This document shows, piece after piece, positions 8,246-15,534 of a stretch of DNA of 21,237 nucleotides. Under the pieces are notes generated by a model that saw only the letters and a list, made by a program, of their open reading frames with translations, searched no databases and was not told the DNA's origin. How positions within the stretch are numbered: position 1 is the stretch's first letter; each line of letters opens with the position of its first letter. A program made the translations under genes and the position numbers. The DNA is from Firmicutes bacterium UBA6811 (GTDB lineage: Bacteria > Bacillota > SHA-98 > UBA4971), in contig DKEX01000035.1 in NCBI GenBank assembly GCA_002452295.1, positions 1,311 through 22,547 of the forward strand, read 5' to 3'.

Positions 8246-8323
8246 GCAGCGAGCGCCGGGGTGGCGCGGAGTCGGATGAGAGCTGGATTAGCGCGGACTC
8301 GGATGAAGGAGAGATCCACAGGC

Positions 8324-9733
8324 GTGACAGCAGCACGGGAGCAGGGGCGCTATGACGTGATAATCGTGGGCGCGGGGCCGGCCGGCATCTTCTCTGCGCT
8401 GGAGCTGGCCGGCGCCACGGACGGCAGGCTCGAGATGATCATCATCGAGAAAGGTGCCGACCTCGAGGGCCGGGTGTGCCCCTCGAACGAGGGCAAGAGC
8501 GCGTGCCGCAGGTGCGAGCCGTGCAGCATCGTGTCGGGCTGGGGGGGCGCGGGAGCGTTCAGCGACGGGAAGCTCACCCTTTCCACGCAGGTCGGCGGGA
8601 TGCTCGACGTATACATCAGCGACCAGAAGCTGAAAGAGCTCATCGACTATGTGGACGGCATCTACCTGGGCTTCGGCGCGCCGACGAAGGTCTACGGCGG
8701 AGACGAGGAGGCGCTCCGCGAGCTGGAGCGCAAGGCCCTCCTCGCGGAGCTGAAGCTTATCCCGGCGAAGATCAGGCATCTTGGCACCGGCAAAACCAAG
8801 GACGTGCTGGACGGCATGAAAAACCACCTCGCCCGGTACGCCGAGATCGCGCTGCGCGAGAATGCTACGAAGATCCTCGTGAACGATGGCAAGGCCATCG
8901 GCGTCGAGACCTCGAAGGGACGTACGATCTTGGGCGACTATCTGATCGTGGCTCCGGGCAGGGAGGGGGCCGAGTGGCTTTCACAGGAGGCGCGCAGGCT
9001 GGGGCTTTCCATGGCCATCAACCCCGTGGATATCGGCGCCCGTGTCGAGCTTCCGGCGGTGGTGGCGGAGCCTCTCACCGACGTGGCGTATGAATCCAAG
9101 CTCATCTACCACTCGCGCTCCTTCGACGACAAGGTGCGCACCTTCTGCATGTGCCCTTACGGCGAGGTGGTGACCGAGAGCTCTGACGGCCTCATCACCG
9201 TCAACGGCCACACGCACTTCGAGCGGAAGACGGACAACACCAACTTCGCGCTTCTCGTCAGCAAGACCTTCACCGAGCCGTTCAAAGACCCGATAGCGTA
9301 CGGCAAGTATGTAGCCGGGCTTGCGAACCTCCTCGGTAACGGGGTCATCGTGCAGAGGCTGGGCGACCTCATCGCAGGGCACAGGTCCACGAGGGAGCGC
9401 CTTGCCAAGGGCACGGTCGTGCCGACGCTCGAGGACGCCACCCCCGGCGACCTCAGCCTGGTGTTCCCTTACAGGCATCTCGTGAGCATCATAGAAATGC
9501 TGAAGGCGCTGGATGTGGTGGCGCCCGGCGTGTACGGCCGCAATACCCTGCTTTATGGCGTCGAGGTGAAGTTCTACTCGTCGAGGCTCGCCGTGACGAG
9601 CGCCCTCGAAACCCAGGTGCATAACATGTTCGCCATCGGCGACGGCGCGGGCATCACGAGGGGCCTCATGCAGGCCTCCGCCTCGGGCGTCGTGGCCGCG
9701 AGGGAGATTCTGAGCCGCCTCGGCAGGCGGTAA
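8324..9733 (+). CDS. FAD-dependent dehydrogenase (COG2509 type)
   Basis: The protein has about 469 residues. An N-terminal Rossmann motif (YDVIIVGAGPAGIFSALEL) binds FAD, and a C-terminal MFAIGDGAGITRGLMQAS is the usual second flavin contact. Between them lies a Cys-rich stretch (CPSNEGKSACRRCEPC) followed by WGGAGAFSDGKLTLS, typical of the COG2509 FAD-dependent dehydrogenases of unknown substrate. The frame is open back to a GTG at 8261, with an ATG at 8303. The GTG at 8324 is preferred because AAGGAG lies 11 bases upstream and homologous proteins begin right at the YDVIIVG strand. The bases before it hold an imperfect 27-base tandem duplication. The substrate cannot be told from sequence. 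Confidence 0.85.
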   Translation: MTAAREQGRYDVIIVGAGPAGIFSALELAGATDGRLEMIIIEKGADLEGRVCPSNEGKSACRRCEPCSIVSGWGGAGAFSDGKLTLSTQVGGMLDVYISDQKLKELIDYVDGIYLGFGAPTKVYGGDEEALRELERKALLAELKLIPAKIRHLGTGKTKDVLDGMKNHLARYAEIALRENATKILVNDGKAIGVETSKGRTILGDYLIVAPGREGAEWLSQEARRLGLSMAINPVDIGARVELPAVVAEPLTDVAYESKLIYHSRSFDDKVRTFCMCPYGEVVTESSDGLITVNGHTHFERKTDNTNFALLVSKTFTEPFKDPIAYGKYVAGLANLLGNGVIVQRLGDLIAGHRSTRERLAKGTVVPTLEDATPGDLSLVFPYRHLVSIIEMLKALDVVAPGVYGRNTLLYGVEVKFYSSRLAVTSALETQVHNMFAIGDGAGITRGLMQASASGVVAAREILSRLGRR

Positions 9734-9946
9734 TAGGTCCCCACGACGCACTCACTGCGCCAGAGTGGCAGCTTCGTGCTGCGAAATGTGAAACTCAGGC
9801 ACTTCGCGGCAAGGCGGGAGAGCCTGGGACCGGAAATTCCCGGGGGAAGCCCGCCAGGGCCGCGTTGAATTTCAGTAGGCACCAGAAAGGAAATTGACCT
9901 CCGAGAATCGAAAAGAAACCTCACCGAAAACGCCAAAAGCAAAGCA
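9734..9946. other. Intergenic region between convergent genes
   Basis: This stretch separates the plus-strand dehydrogenase from the minus-strand riboflavin operon. Its second half is A-rich on the plus strand (GAAAAGAAACC, AAAAGCAAAGC). A weak CCGCCT/AGGCGG hairpin overlaps the dehydrogenase stop codon. I see no gene and no clear mobile element. Confidence 0.5.
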
Positions 9947-9967
9947 AAGGGGGCGGCAAGCCCCCTT
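9930..9967 (-). terminator. Intrinsic terminator of the riboflavin operon
   Basis: On the minus strand a stem of AAGGGGGC pairs with GCCCCCTT (plus positions 9947-9967) around a 5-base loop. A T-rich tail follows (TGCTTTGCTTTT). It lies 25 bases beyond the ribH stop codon. Confidence 0.8.
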
Positions 9968-9991
9968 GCTAGATAGATCAACCGTTCCGGA

Positions 9992-10480
9992 TTAACTTCC
10001 CAGGGCCTTCATTAGATTCGCCATCTCAAGCGCGGCCTGCGCGGCTGAGAACCCCTTGTTCCCGGCCTTGGTTCCCGCTCTCTCTATGGCCTGCTCTATG
10101 TTCTCGGTCGTGAGGACGCCGAATATGACTGGAACACCGCTTTGAAGCGCAACATGGGCGATGCCCTTTGCCACCTCAGCAGCAACGTATTCGAAGTGGG
10201 TCGTGGCTCCTCTTATCACAGCGCCCAGGCATATCACCGCATCGTATCTTCCGGATGACGCAAGCTTCTGGGCTATGAGGGGGATCTCGAAAGCACCAGG
10301 GACCCATGCTATCTCAATATCGGATTTCCGGACCCCGTGCCTGTAAAGGCAATCCAGCGCCCCCTCCAGGAGTTTTCCGGTGATGAACTCGTTGAACCTT
10401 GACACCACTATGCCGAACCTGAGTCCTTCTCCCACAAGCGCACCTTGGAAAACTTTGACGTCGACGCTTTCCGTAGACAT
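9992..10480 (-). CDS. ribH: 6,7-dimethyl-8-ribityllumazine synthase
   Basis: It condenses the ribityl-aminouracil with dihydroxybutanone phosphate to lumazine, the penultimate riboflavin step. The 162 residues are full length. Typical motifs are RFGIVVSRFNEFITGKLLEG, WVPGAFEIPLIAQKL, CLGAVIRGATTHFEYV (with the substrate-contacting AVIRG and catalytic His) and PVIFGVLTTENIEQAIERAG. The ATG follows AAAGGAGG. It is the last gene of the minus-strand operon, 45 bases after ribBA, followed by a terminator. Lumazine synthases form pentamers or 60-subunit capsids; the oligomeric state cannot be told here. Confidence 0.97.
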   Translation of the reverse strand: MSTESVDVKVFQGALVGEGLRFGIVVSRFNEFITGKLLEGALDCLYRHGVRKSDIEIAWVPGAFEIPLIAQKLASSGRYDAVICLGAVIRGATTHFEYVAAEVAKGIAHVALQSGVPVIFGVLTTENIEQAIERAGTKAGNKGFSAAQAALEMANLMKALGS

Positions 10481-10525
10481 TAGACATCCTCCTTTTATCC
10501 TCTTGTTTACCCTTTTAAATATGGA

Positions 10526-11722
10526 TTAAATGTTGATAATATGGCCCAGCTTCTCCTTTTTTGTTTTCAGGTAAGAGAAGTTCGTCGGAACCGGCTTCAC
10601 CTCAAGGGGGACCCTCTCCGTCACCGTAAGGCCGTAGCCGGAGAGGCCGACAATCTTCCTGGGATTATTCGTGAGTAACCGTATCGTGGTGAGCCCGAGG
10701 TCCACAAGGATCTGCGCTCCGATGCCGTAATCCCTCAGATCCGCAGGGAACCCGAGGAGCTCGTTTGCTTCAACGGTGTCTCTTCCCTGGTCTTGAAGTT
10801 CGTAGGCCCTAAGTTTATTCAGGAGTCCGATTCCACGCCCTTCCTGGCGCATATAAAGGAGAACGCCCTTTCCAACCCGGGCTATGATCTTCATCGCCAT
10901 CTCAAGCTGAGGCCCGCAGTCGCAACGCAAAGATCCGAGGGCATCGCCGGTGAGGCACTCGGAGTGCACTCTCACCAGGACGTCCTTCTCGCCGTGGACA
11001 TCTCCCTTCACTAACGCTACATGGCACTCCCCGTCGACAAGAGATTCGTAGGCTATGGCCTGGAAATCCCCAAAGTTCGTGGGAAGTTGCGCAGTGGCGA
11101 CCCTTCTGACGAGCTTCTCCCTTTTCATCCTGTATCGGATGAGGTCCGCTAGCGTAATTATCCTAAGGTTGTGGTGTGCCGCGAACTCGAGTAACTGTGG
11201 CACCCTGGCCATGGTGCCGTCGTCGTTCATGATCTCGCAGATGACCCCGGCAGGGTAAAGCCCTGCAAGCTGTGCAAGGTCCACCGCAGCCTCGGTATGT
11301 CCCGCCCTCTTGAGAACACCACCTTCCTTTGCACGCAGCGGAAATACGTGACCTGGACGGGCCAGGTCCTCGGGCCGCGTCGATGGATCTATCAATGCCT
11401 TTATCGTGCAATACCGTTCATATGCCGATATCCCGGTGGTGGTGCACCTGGCATCCACCGACACGGTGAACGCTGTTCCCATTTTCTCCGAGCTAGCTGT
11501 CACCATGGACGGGAGGTTAAGTTGGTCCAGGCGCCCCCCGGTCATGGGCACGCAGATCAGGCCCCGGCCGTATTTGGCCATGAAGTTCACAGCCTCAGGG
11601 GTCGCCTTCTCCGCGGCCATCACCAGGTCGCCTTCGTTTTCCCTGTCCTCGTCGTCTACTACTATCACCATCCTGCCCTGGCGTATTTCCTCCATTGCTT
11701 CCTCGATGGTGCTGAACTTCAT
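10526..11722 (-). CDS. ribBA: Bifunctional DHBP synthase / GTP cyclohydrolase II
   Basis: The protein has 398 residues and supplies both precursors of riboflavin. The N-terminal half (about 1-200) is 3,4-dihydroxy-2-butanone 4-phosphate synthase, with the acidic metal site DDEDRENEGDL at 23-33 and GHTEAAVDLA. The C-terminal half is GTP cyclohydrolase II, with zinc ligands in CLTGDALGSLRCDCG and the catalytic MRQEGRGIGLLNKLRAYELQ. Both halves keep their key residues, so both activities are expected. A GGGAGG ribosome binding site lies 9 bases before the ATG. It sits between ribE and ribH in the order known from Bacillus. Confidence 0.97.
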   Translation of the reverse strand: MKFSTIEEAMEEIRQGRMVIVVDDEDRENEGDLVMAAEKATPEAVNFMAKYGRGLICVPMTGGRLDQLNLPSMVTASSEKMGTAFTVSVDARCTTTGISAYERYCTIKALIDPSTRPEDLARPGHVFPLRAKEGGVLKRAGHTEAAVDLAQLAGLYPAGVICEIMNDDGTMARVPQLLEFAAHHNLRIITLADLIRYRMKREKLVRRVATAQLPTNFGDFQAIAYESLVDGECHVALVKGDVHGEKDVLVRVHSECLTGDALGSLRCDCGPQLEMAMKIIARVGKGVLLYMRQEGRGIGLLNKLRAYELQDQGRDTVEANELLGFPADLRDYGIGAQILVDLGLTTIRLLTNNPRKIVGLSGYGLTVTERVPLEVKPVPTNFSYLKTKKEKLGHIINI

Positions 11723-11767
11723 GAAGTCGAACCTCCCTTTACTTTGGCCTTTGCTTTGAATCCTCGA

Positions 11768-12433
11768 TTAGAACCCCATGCCTTTCAAAAACTCAACTGT
11801 CAACGCAGACCTCTCCGCCTGTTTCGAATCCTGAGGCGGCTCTCCCTTAAAGCTTAAAAGCCTTTCCACATATTTACCGAGAATATCGCATTCCAGGTTC
11901 ACGATATCCCCGGCTTTTTTAATGCCCAGGGTGGTGGAGGTGGCGGTATGAGGTATGATTGCTACGGTAAAGCAGTCCTCCCTGCAATCTGCAATTGTGA
12001 GGCTCACTCCATCCACGGCTATCGAGCCCTTGGGGACCACATACCGCATGATCTCCTGCGGCGCGCGCACCGTAATTACTGTGGAATTGCCATCATCGCG
12101 CCTCGATACCACCCTTCCCGTGCCGTCCACGTGGCCGGTGACGATGTGGCCTCCGAGGCGGTCACCGATCCTTAGCGCGCGCTCCAGGTTCACATTATCG
12201 CCTGGCTTTAAGCTTCCGAGGTTGGACCTCCTTACGGTCTCGGGGGAGAGATCCGCTGTAAGGATATTTCCCCGAAGACGCGTTACTGTGACGCAGACCC
12301 CGTTCACCGCTATGCTCTCGCCGAGCTTCGTATCGTTTGTTACAAGTTCCGCCTTTATTGAAATACGCCGGGAATCTCCCGTGGGGATGGCCTCAAGCAC
12401 GGAGCCCATCTCCTCGATGATCCCTGTGAACAT
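11768..12433 (-). CDS. ribE: Riboflavin synthase, alpha subunit
   Basis: It dismutates two lumazine molecules into riboflavin and the ribityl-aminouracil. The 221 residues comprise two similar lumazine-binding domains. The first begins MFTGIIEEMG and contains GESIAVNGVCVTVT; the second contains RLGGHIVTGHVDGTG and KGSIAVDGVSLTI. The paired AVNGVCVT/AVDGVSLT strands are the family signature. TAAGGAGG precedes the ATG. It lies between ribD and ribBA with short gaps of 28 and 45 bases, consistent with one transcript. Confidence 0.97.
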   Translation of the reverse strand: MFTGIIEEMGSVLEAIPTGDSRRISIKAELVTNDTKLGESIAVNGVCVTVTRLRGNILTADLSPETVRRSNLGSLKPGDNVNLERALRIGDRLGGHIVTGHVDGTGRVVSRRDDGNSTVITVRAPQEIMRYVVPKGSIAVDGVSLTIADCREDCFTVAIIPHTATSTTLGIKKAGDIVNLECDILGKYVERLLSFKGEPPQDSKQAERSALTVEFLKGMGF

Positions 12434-12461
12434 ACCTTATCGCCTCCTTATCCAGCTAGGA

Positions 12462-13613
12462 TTATGCCTTCATGACATTAACGTCAGAAGGCTTTTTGAA
12501 GTAGGCTTCAAGCAGGATATCCTCTCCGAACCTCCTTATCTTTGGAGAGGTGAGCGCGATCGCGTCCTTTATAAACTCCACTCCTGGACCCTCTACAAAC
12601 GTGGGAGCCATGGACCCTCCAGCTATCTTCGGCGCCATAAACACCATCACCTTATCCACTATGCCCGCGGCAATGGCAGAGGCGTTGAGATCTCCGCCGC
12701 CCTCAAGGAGGACCGAGGTTATACCCCGGCGTCCAAGCTCCTCCGCGAGGTTCACCATGTCTACCCTGCCTCTGTCGTCCTCGAGGACCAGCACCTGGGC
12801 GCCGGCTCGGGATAGCCTATCGATTCTGTCGGGTGGTGCGGCCTGGGTGACCGCCACTATAGTCCTGGCTTCGGTGGGCCCTTTTATCACATTGGCATCC
12901 GGCGGCGTCCTGGCCTTGCTATCCACCACTATCCTGATGGGCTGCTTGACCTTCCCATTCCTGAGGCGGCATGCTAGATGCGGGTTATCCTTCAACACCG
13001 TCCCTATACCCACCATAACCGCATCGTGTCTTAGGCGGAGCCGGTGGACATAGGCGCGCGCGGTCTCCCCGGTGATCCATTTGCTGTCCCCGGTCCAGGT
13101 GGAGATCTTTCCGTCCATGGTCGCGGCGGCCTTCAGGGTGACGAAAGGACGGCCCGTGGTGATGTATTTAATGAAAATCCCGTTCAACGCCATGGCCTCA
13201 TCCCTTAGGACGTTCAAGTCCACCCTGATTCCCGCCTCTTTAAGCGCTTTAACCCCCTTGCCTGCAACCAGCGGGTTGGGATCCTCCATGGCCGCTACAA
13301 CCCTCGATATCCCTGCGGCGATGACCCTTTCGGTGCACGGAGGAGTCCTGCCGTGGTGACAACACGGCTCGAGGTTCACATAAAGGGTGGCGCCCCGCGC
13401 CAGATGGCCCGCCTCGTTTAGGGCGTGGATCTCAGCATGCCGCTCGCCCGCCTTGCGGTGGTAGCCCTTTCCCACGATCCGGCCGTCCTTTACGATGACC
13501 GCGCCCACCAGTGGGTTGGGGGAGGTCCAGCCCGTGGCCTTCTTTGCAAGGCTGAGCGCCATGCGCATGTAGCGTTCGTCCTCATTTGAAATGTCTGTTC
13601 GGTCTATTGCCAT
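12462..13613 (-). CDS. ribD: Bifunctional pyrimidine deaminase / reductase
   Basis: It deaminates and then reduces the pyrimidine intermediate of riboflavin synthesis. The protein has 383 residues. The N-terminal deaminase (about 1-150) carries the zinc site: HAE at 59-61 and PCCHHGRTPPC at 83-93. The C-terminal reductase (about 155-375) shows VTLKAAATMDGKISTWTGDS, AVMVGIGTVLKDNPHLACRL and SVLLEGGGDLNASAI. The ATG at 13613 follows AGGAGG with 7 bases between. It is the first gene of the operon, and its long leader holds the FMN riboswitch, a terminator and two further hairpins. Confidence 0.97.
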   Translation of the reverse strand: MAIDRTDISNEDERYMRMALSLAKKATGWTSPNPLVGAVIVKDGRIVGKGYHRKAGERHAEIHALNEAGHLARGATLYVNLEPCCHHGRTPPCTERVIAAGISRVVAAMEDPNPLVAGKGVKALKEAGIRVDLNVLRDEAMALNGIFIKYITTGRPFVTLKAAATMDGKISTWTGDSKWITGETARAYVHRLRLRHDAVMVGIGTVLKDNPHLACRLRNGKVKQPIRIVVDSKARTPPDANVIKGPTEARTIVAVTQAAPPDRIDRLSRAGAQVLVLEDDRGRVDMVNLAEELGRRGITSVLLEGGGDLNASAIAAGIVDKVMVFMAPKIAGGSMAPTFVEGPGVEFIKDAIALTSPKIRRFGEDILLEAYFKKPSDVNVMKA

Positions 13614-13636
13614 CGAGATACCTCCTAATAATCATT

Positions 13637-13665
13637 AGTGCCCCGGGAAGGCGCTCCGGGGCACT
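13637..13665 (-). repeat. Hairpin in the ribD leader
   Basis: AGTGCCCCGG at 13637-13646 is perfectly inverted at 13656-13665 around a 9-base loop. On the transcribed strand it lies just before the ribD ribosome binding site, separated by about 10 A/T-rich bases. No T-run follows, so it is not an intrinsic terminator. A second hairpin (TCCGCT/AGCGGA, 13701-13719) lies upstream. Confidence 0.6.
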
Positions 13666-13734
13666 GTGTGGACTTGCGGAACCATCGGTCCGTCTGTTGG
13701 TCCGCTCTGTACAAGCGGATTCAAGAGGTGGAAC

Positions 13735-13767
13735 CGAAATGAAACCCCTGAAGCCAGGCTTCAGGGG
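13735..13767 (-). terminator. Riboswitch-controlled terminator of the rib operon
   Basis: On the minus strand CCCCTGAAG pairs with CTTCAGGGG around CCTGG (13745-13767), and TTTCATTT follows. It lies about 38 bases beyond the FMN aptamer. The aptamer's 5' strand (CTTCGGGGC, near 13918-13926) can pair with GCCCC-T-GAAG of this terminator's 5' arm with one bulge. That provides the competing antiterminator expected when FMN is absent. Confidence 0.8.
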
Positions 13768-13804
13768 CAATGGATGTCTTTTGGGAAAATCCACGAGAGT
13801 ATCG

Positions 13805-13927
13805 CCTTCTCCCATCCAGACTTTACTGTCGGCTCTGGAATCTCTCCAGATCTACCACACAATGTGGCTCGCGGGCTTAGCCTCATCGGCATCACCGCCG
13901 GTCAGGAATTCCACCTTGCCCCGAAGG
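13805..13927 (-). promoter_or_regulatory. FMN riboswitch (RFN element)
   Basis: Read on the minus strand, the conserved RFN blocks occur in order: CCTTCGGGGCAAGGTGGAAT, then CCTGACCGGCGGTGA, AGCCCGCGAGC, GAGATTCCAGAGCCGACAGT and AAAGTCTGGATGGGAGAAGG. P1 is closed by CCTTC/GAAGG. It precedes ribD and a terminator, so FMN should switch the operon off by premature termination. The element appears complete, with short variable stems. Confidence 0.95.
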
Positions 13928-13950
13928 CCTATAAACCTTTATGCGGTTTC

Positions 13951-13979
13951 ATCATAAAATACCATAACGACAAAGAAAG
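13951..13979 (-). promoter_or_regulatory. Possible promoter of the rib operon
   Basis: On the minus strand a TATGAT -10 box (plus 13951-13956) would start transcription near 13945, just ahead of the riboswitch. The -35 region is A/T-rich but a poor match, so this call rests on position and the -10 box. Confidence 0.4.
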
Positions 13980-14196
13980 GGCAATGGTTATCCTCCATAT
14001 CCGCTCGGCTTGTGATATAGGCTACCAGGTTCCTACCAGCATTTGAGCGCACCCAGTCCTTCACCCTTGCCGTCGAGAGATGCCACAAAATAACATTGTG
14101 CATTACCAGGGCTTACCAGAGGTACTTTCGCTTCGGTGTCGATTGTCCTGGCGCAGAAGGCTCGGGGCCGGTTGCCCCGGTGGAAGATGCGTCAGA

Positions 14197-14851
14197 ATGA
14201 ATGAAACTCAAGCTAACTCCACAATAACCTTAAGACTTGCAACCCGCGATGACCGCCGGGTAGCGAAGGCCATATACGACCGCAAGGAGATCGATTCGCT
14301 CCATAGCCTTGCTTCGGCCGGTCTTCTTGACGGCCTTCTCGTCTTCATGAACGATATCGGGTTCATGGATGTCCTGAAAAGATTCTCTATCGCATCCTAC
14401 AAACGCATGATCCTGCCCCCGGTGCAGTTCATCCTCACCTACATGACCAAGATTCTCTTGGACATCCCTTCCATGAACGCTCTGCCGGAGATCCTCTTCG
14501 CCAACTGCGCCGCCATGGAACTGCTCGGCCTCAATGCCCAGGTGCTCAAGGAGGGCATTTGCAATAGGGGTCACCACAGCCGCACCCCGGGCAAGAAGAA
14601 GCCGACTCCATTCTCGCCGCAGACCCTCGCAAATGTCCTGGCACGGTTTTCTCTCGAAGAGGCCGAATAGCTGCCAAATACCCTCATCTCCCTCATCGCA
14701 AGAGGTCATCGTCTTTTATCAAGGTTCATACGGCATCTTCGACGTCACCGAGCTCGGCGTTCTATCCGGGATGAGGCTCAAGGCATCCCAGGAAGACCGC
14801 GAGTCTGCCGCACGCATCCTGGAGCGTTACCGAATAGACCCCTCTCCATAG
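14197..14851 (+). pseudogene. Remnant of a probable transposase
   Basis: The first part (14197-14670) is an open frame of 157 codons starting MNETQANSTITLRLATRDD. It contains a hydrophobic helical stretch (PPVQFILTYMTKILLDIPSM, then NALPEILFANCAAMELLGLN), then a basic segment, and ends in a stop. A second frame (about 14699-14851) reads VIVFYQGSYGIFDVTELG and ILERYRIDPSP, which looks like the tail of the same kind of protein. The N-terminal and C-terminal styles resemble transposases of Clostridia. The length is far below a usual 400-residue enzyme and no DDE catalytic region is visible. I read this as a gene with an internal deletion and frameshift. The family is not assigned, and no terminal inverted repeats were found. 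Confidence 0.5.
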
Positions 14852-15140
14852 GCCTGTAACGCGCAGGGTCAACAAAGAGGCCTCTCATGTAAGCGCCGCC
14901 ACCTATGCGGTGCTATGGGCGCGTACCGTCGTCGCCTGCACACGGCCCATTCTTGTCATCCTCAACCACTCCAGGCATCTACCCTAACCTGAACAGCGCC
15001 GACACGCCCAGCATTCAAGGGCCAAAGAAGTAATTGTGCGACTTTTGCCCTGTCATCTGCTGCCAGTACAAACTGCCACTTAACCGCCCAATCCAACATG
15101 CTGGTGCCCTATATCAAAAGCTCAGGCCAAATGGTTATGC
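14852..15140. other. Intergenic region without recognisable gene
   Basis: I see no convincing gene, RNA or repeat here. Short frames exist but have no ribosome binding sites. It may be debris from the neighbouring mobile element. The promoter at 15141 begins the next functional unit. Confidence 0.5.
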
Positions 15141-15169
15141 TTGACGCCGGAGCGCGCATAGCTTATACT
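15141..15169 (+). promoter_or_regulatory. SigA-type promoter of the leader ORF / ABC unit
   Basis: TTGACG at 15141-15146 and TATACT at 15164-15169 are separated by exactly 17 bases. Transcription would begin near 15176, giving about 70 bases of leader before the small ORF. It is among the best promoter matches in the window. Confidence 0.75.
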
Positions 15170-15244
15170 GGAACCTGGCAACAGTGGAAACCCCCATGTA
15201 ATTCGGGATGGGAACTTCGTGAGAAGTGAAGGGAGGTCGCGCAA

Positions 15245-15361
15245 GTGATCAGGACTCGCGTTGCCAAGGTGCGGCTCGCCATTGCGGCTGTGTCCTGCGC
15301 GCTCATCTGTGGGCGCTCTGCGGGCGTTCCTGTGCATGCGCGGCCTGACCCTGCCTTGTAG
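15245..15361 (+). CDS. 38-residue signal-peptide-like leader ORF
   Basis: The ORF begins with GTG 8-10 bases after AGGGAGGT and ends with TAG. The product starts MIRTRVAKVR (four basic residues), continues with a hydrophobic stretch LAIAAVSCALICG at about 11-23, and ends GVPVHA-RPDPAL. VHA fits a signal peptidase -3/-1 site, which would leave a six-residue tail. The ORF has its own promoter and is followed 17 bases later by a terminator hairpin. Codons 33-37 lie in the left arm of a competing antiterminator (15341-15391). It is therefore either a regulatory leader peptide for the ABC transporter downstream or a small exported peptide. A chance ORF inside a structured RNA cannot be excluded. 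No homologue is recognised. Confidence 0.5.
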   Translation: MIRTRVAKVRLAIAAVSCALICGRSAGVPVHARPDPAL

Positions 15362-15391
15362 CTGGTAATTGTTGGCAAGGGTCGTGGGCCG
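15341..15391 (+). promoter_or_regulatory. Candidate antiterminator hairpin
   Basis: CGGCC (15341-15345) pairs with GGCCG (15387-15391). GACCCT (15347-15352) pairs with AGGGTC (15378-15383), extended by GCC/GGC with one bulged A. The right arm is the 5' arm of the terminator at 15378-15410, so the two structures exclude each other. The left arm lies inside the end of the small ORF, where a ribosome at the stop codon would cover it. Confidence 0.5.
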
Positions 15392-15412
15392 CACCAAAGC
15401 CCACGGCCCTTT
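15378..15412 (+). terminator. Terminator (attenuator) before the ABC transporter genes
   Basis: AGGGTCGTGGGC (15378-15389) pairs with GCCCACGGCCCT (15399-15410), 12 pairs with one G-T, around a 9-base loop. A short T stretch (TTTCT) follows. It lies between the small ORF and the ABC ATPase gene. Confidence 0.7.
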
Positions 15413-15534
15413 CTGATCGGTGCGGAAGATCTGGTCGCACCATGCGGGGAGAGCCGTGGGCGAAAACGCGGCTCTCCTTTCCATTTTCTCCCGCGCCCCA
15501 CGGCGCGGGGGCGCGAAAGCGAGGCCTGGGGAAG

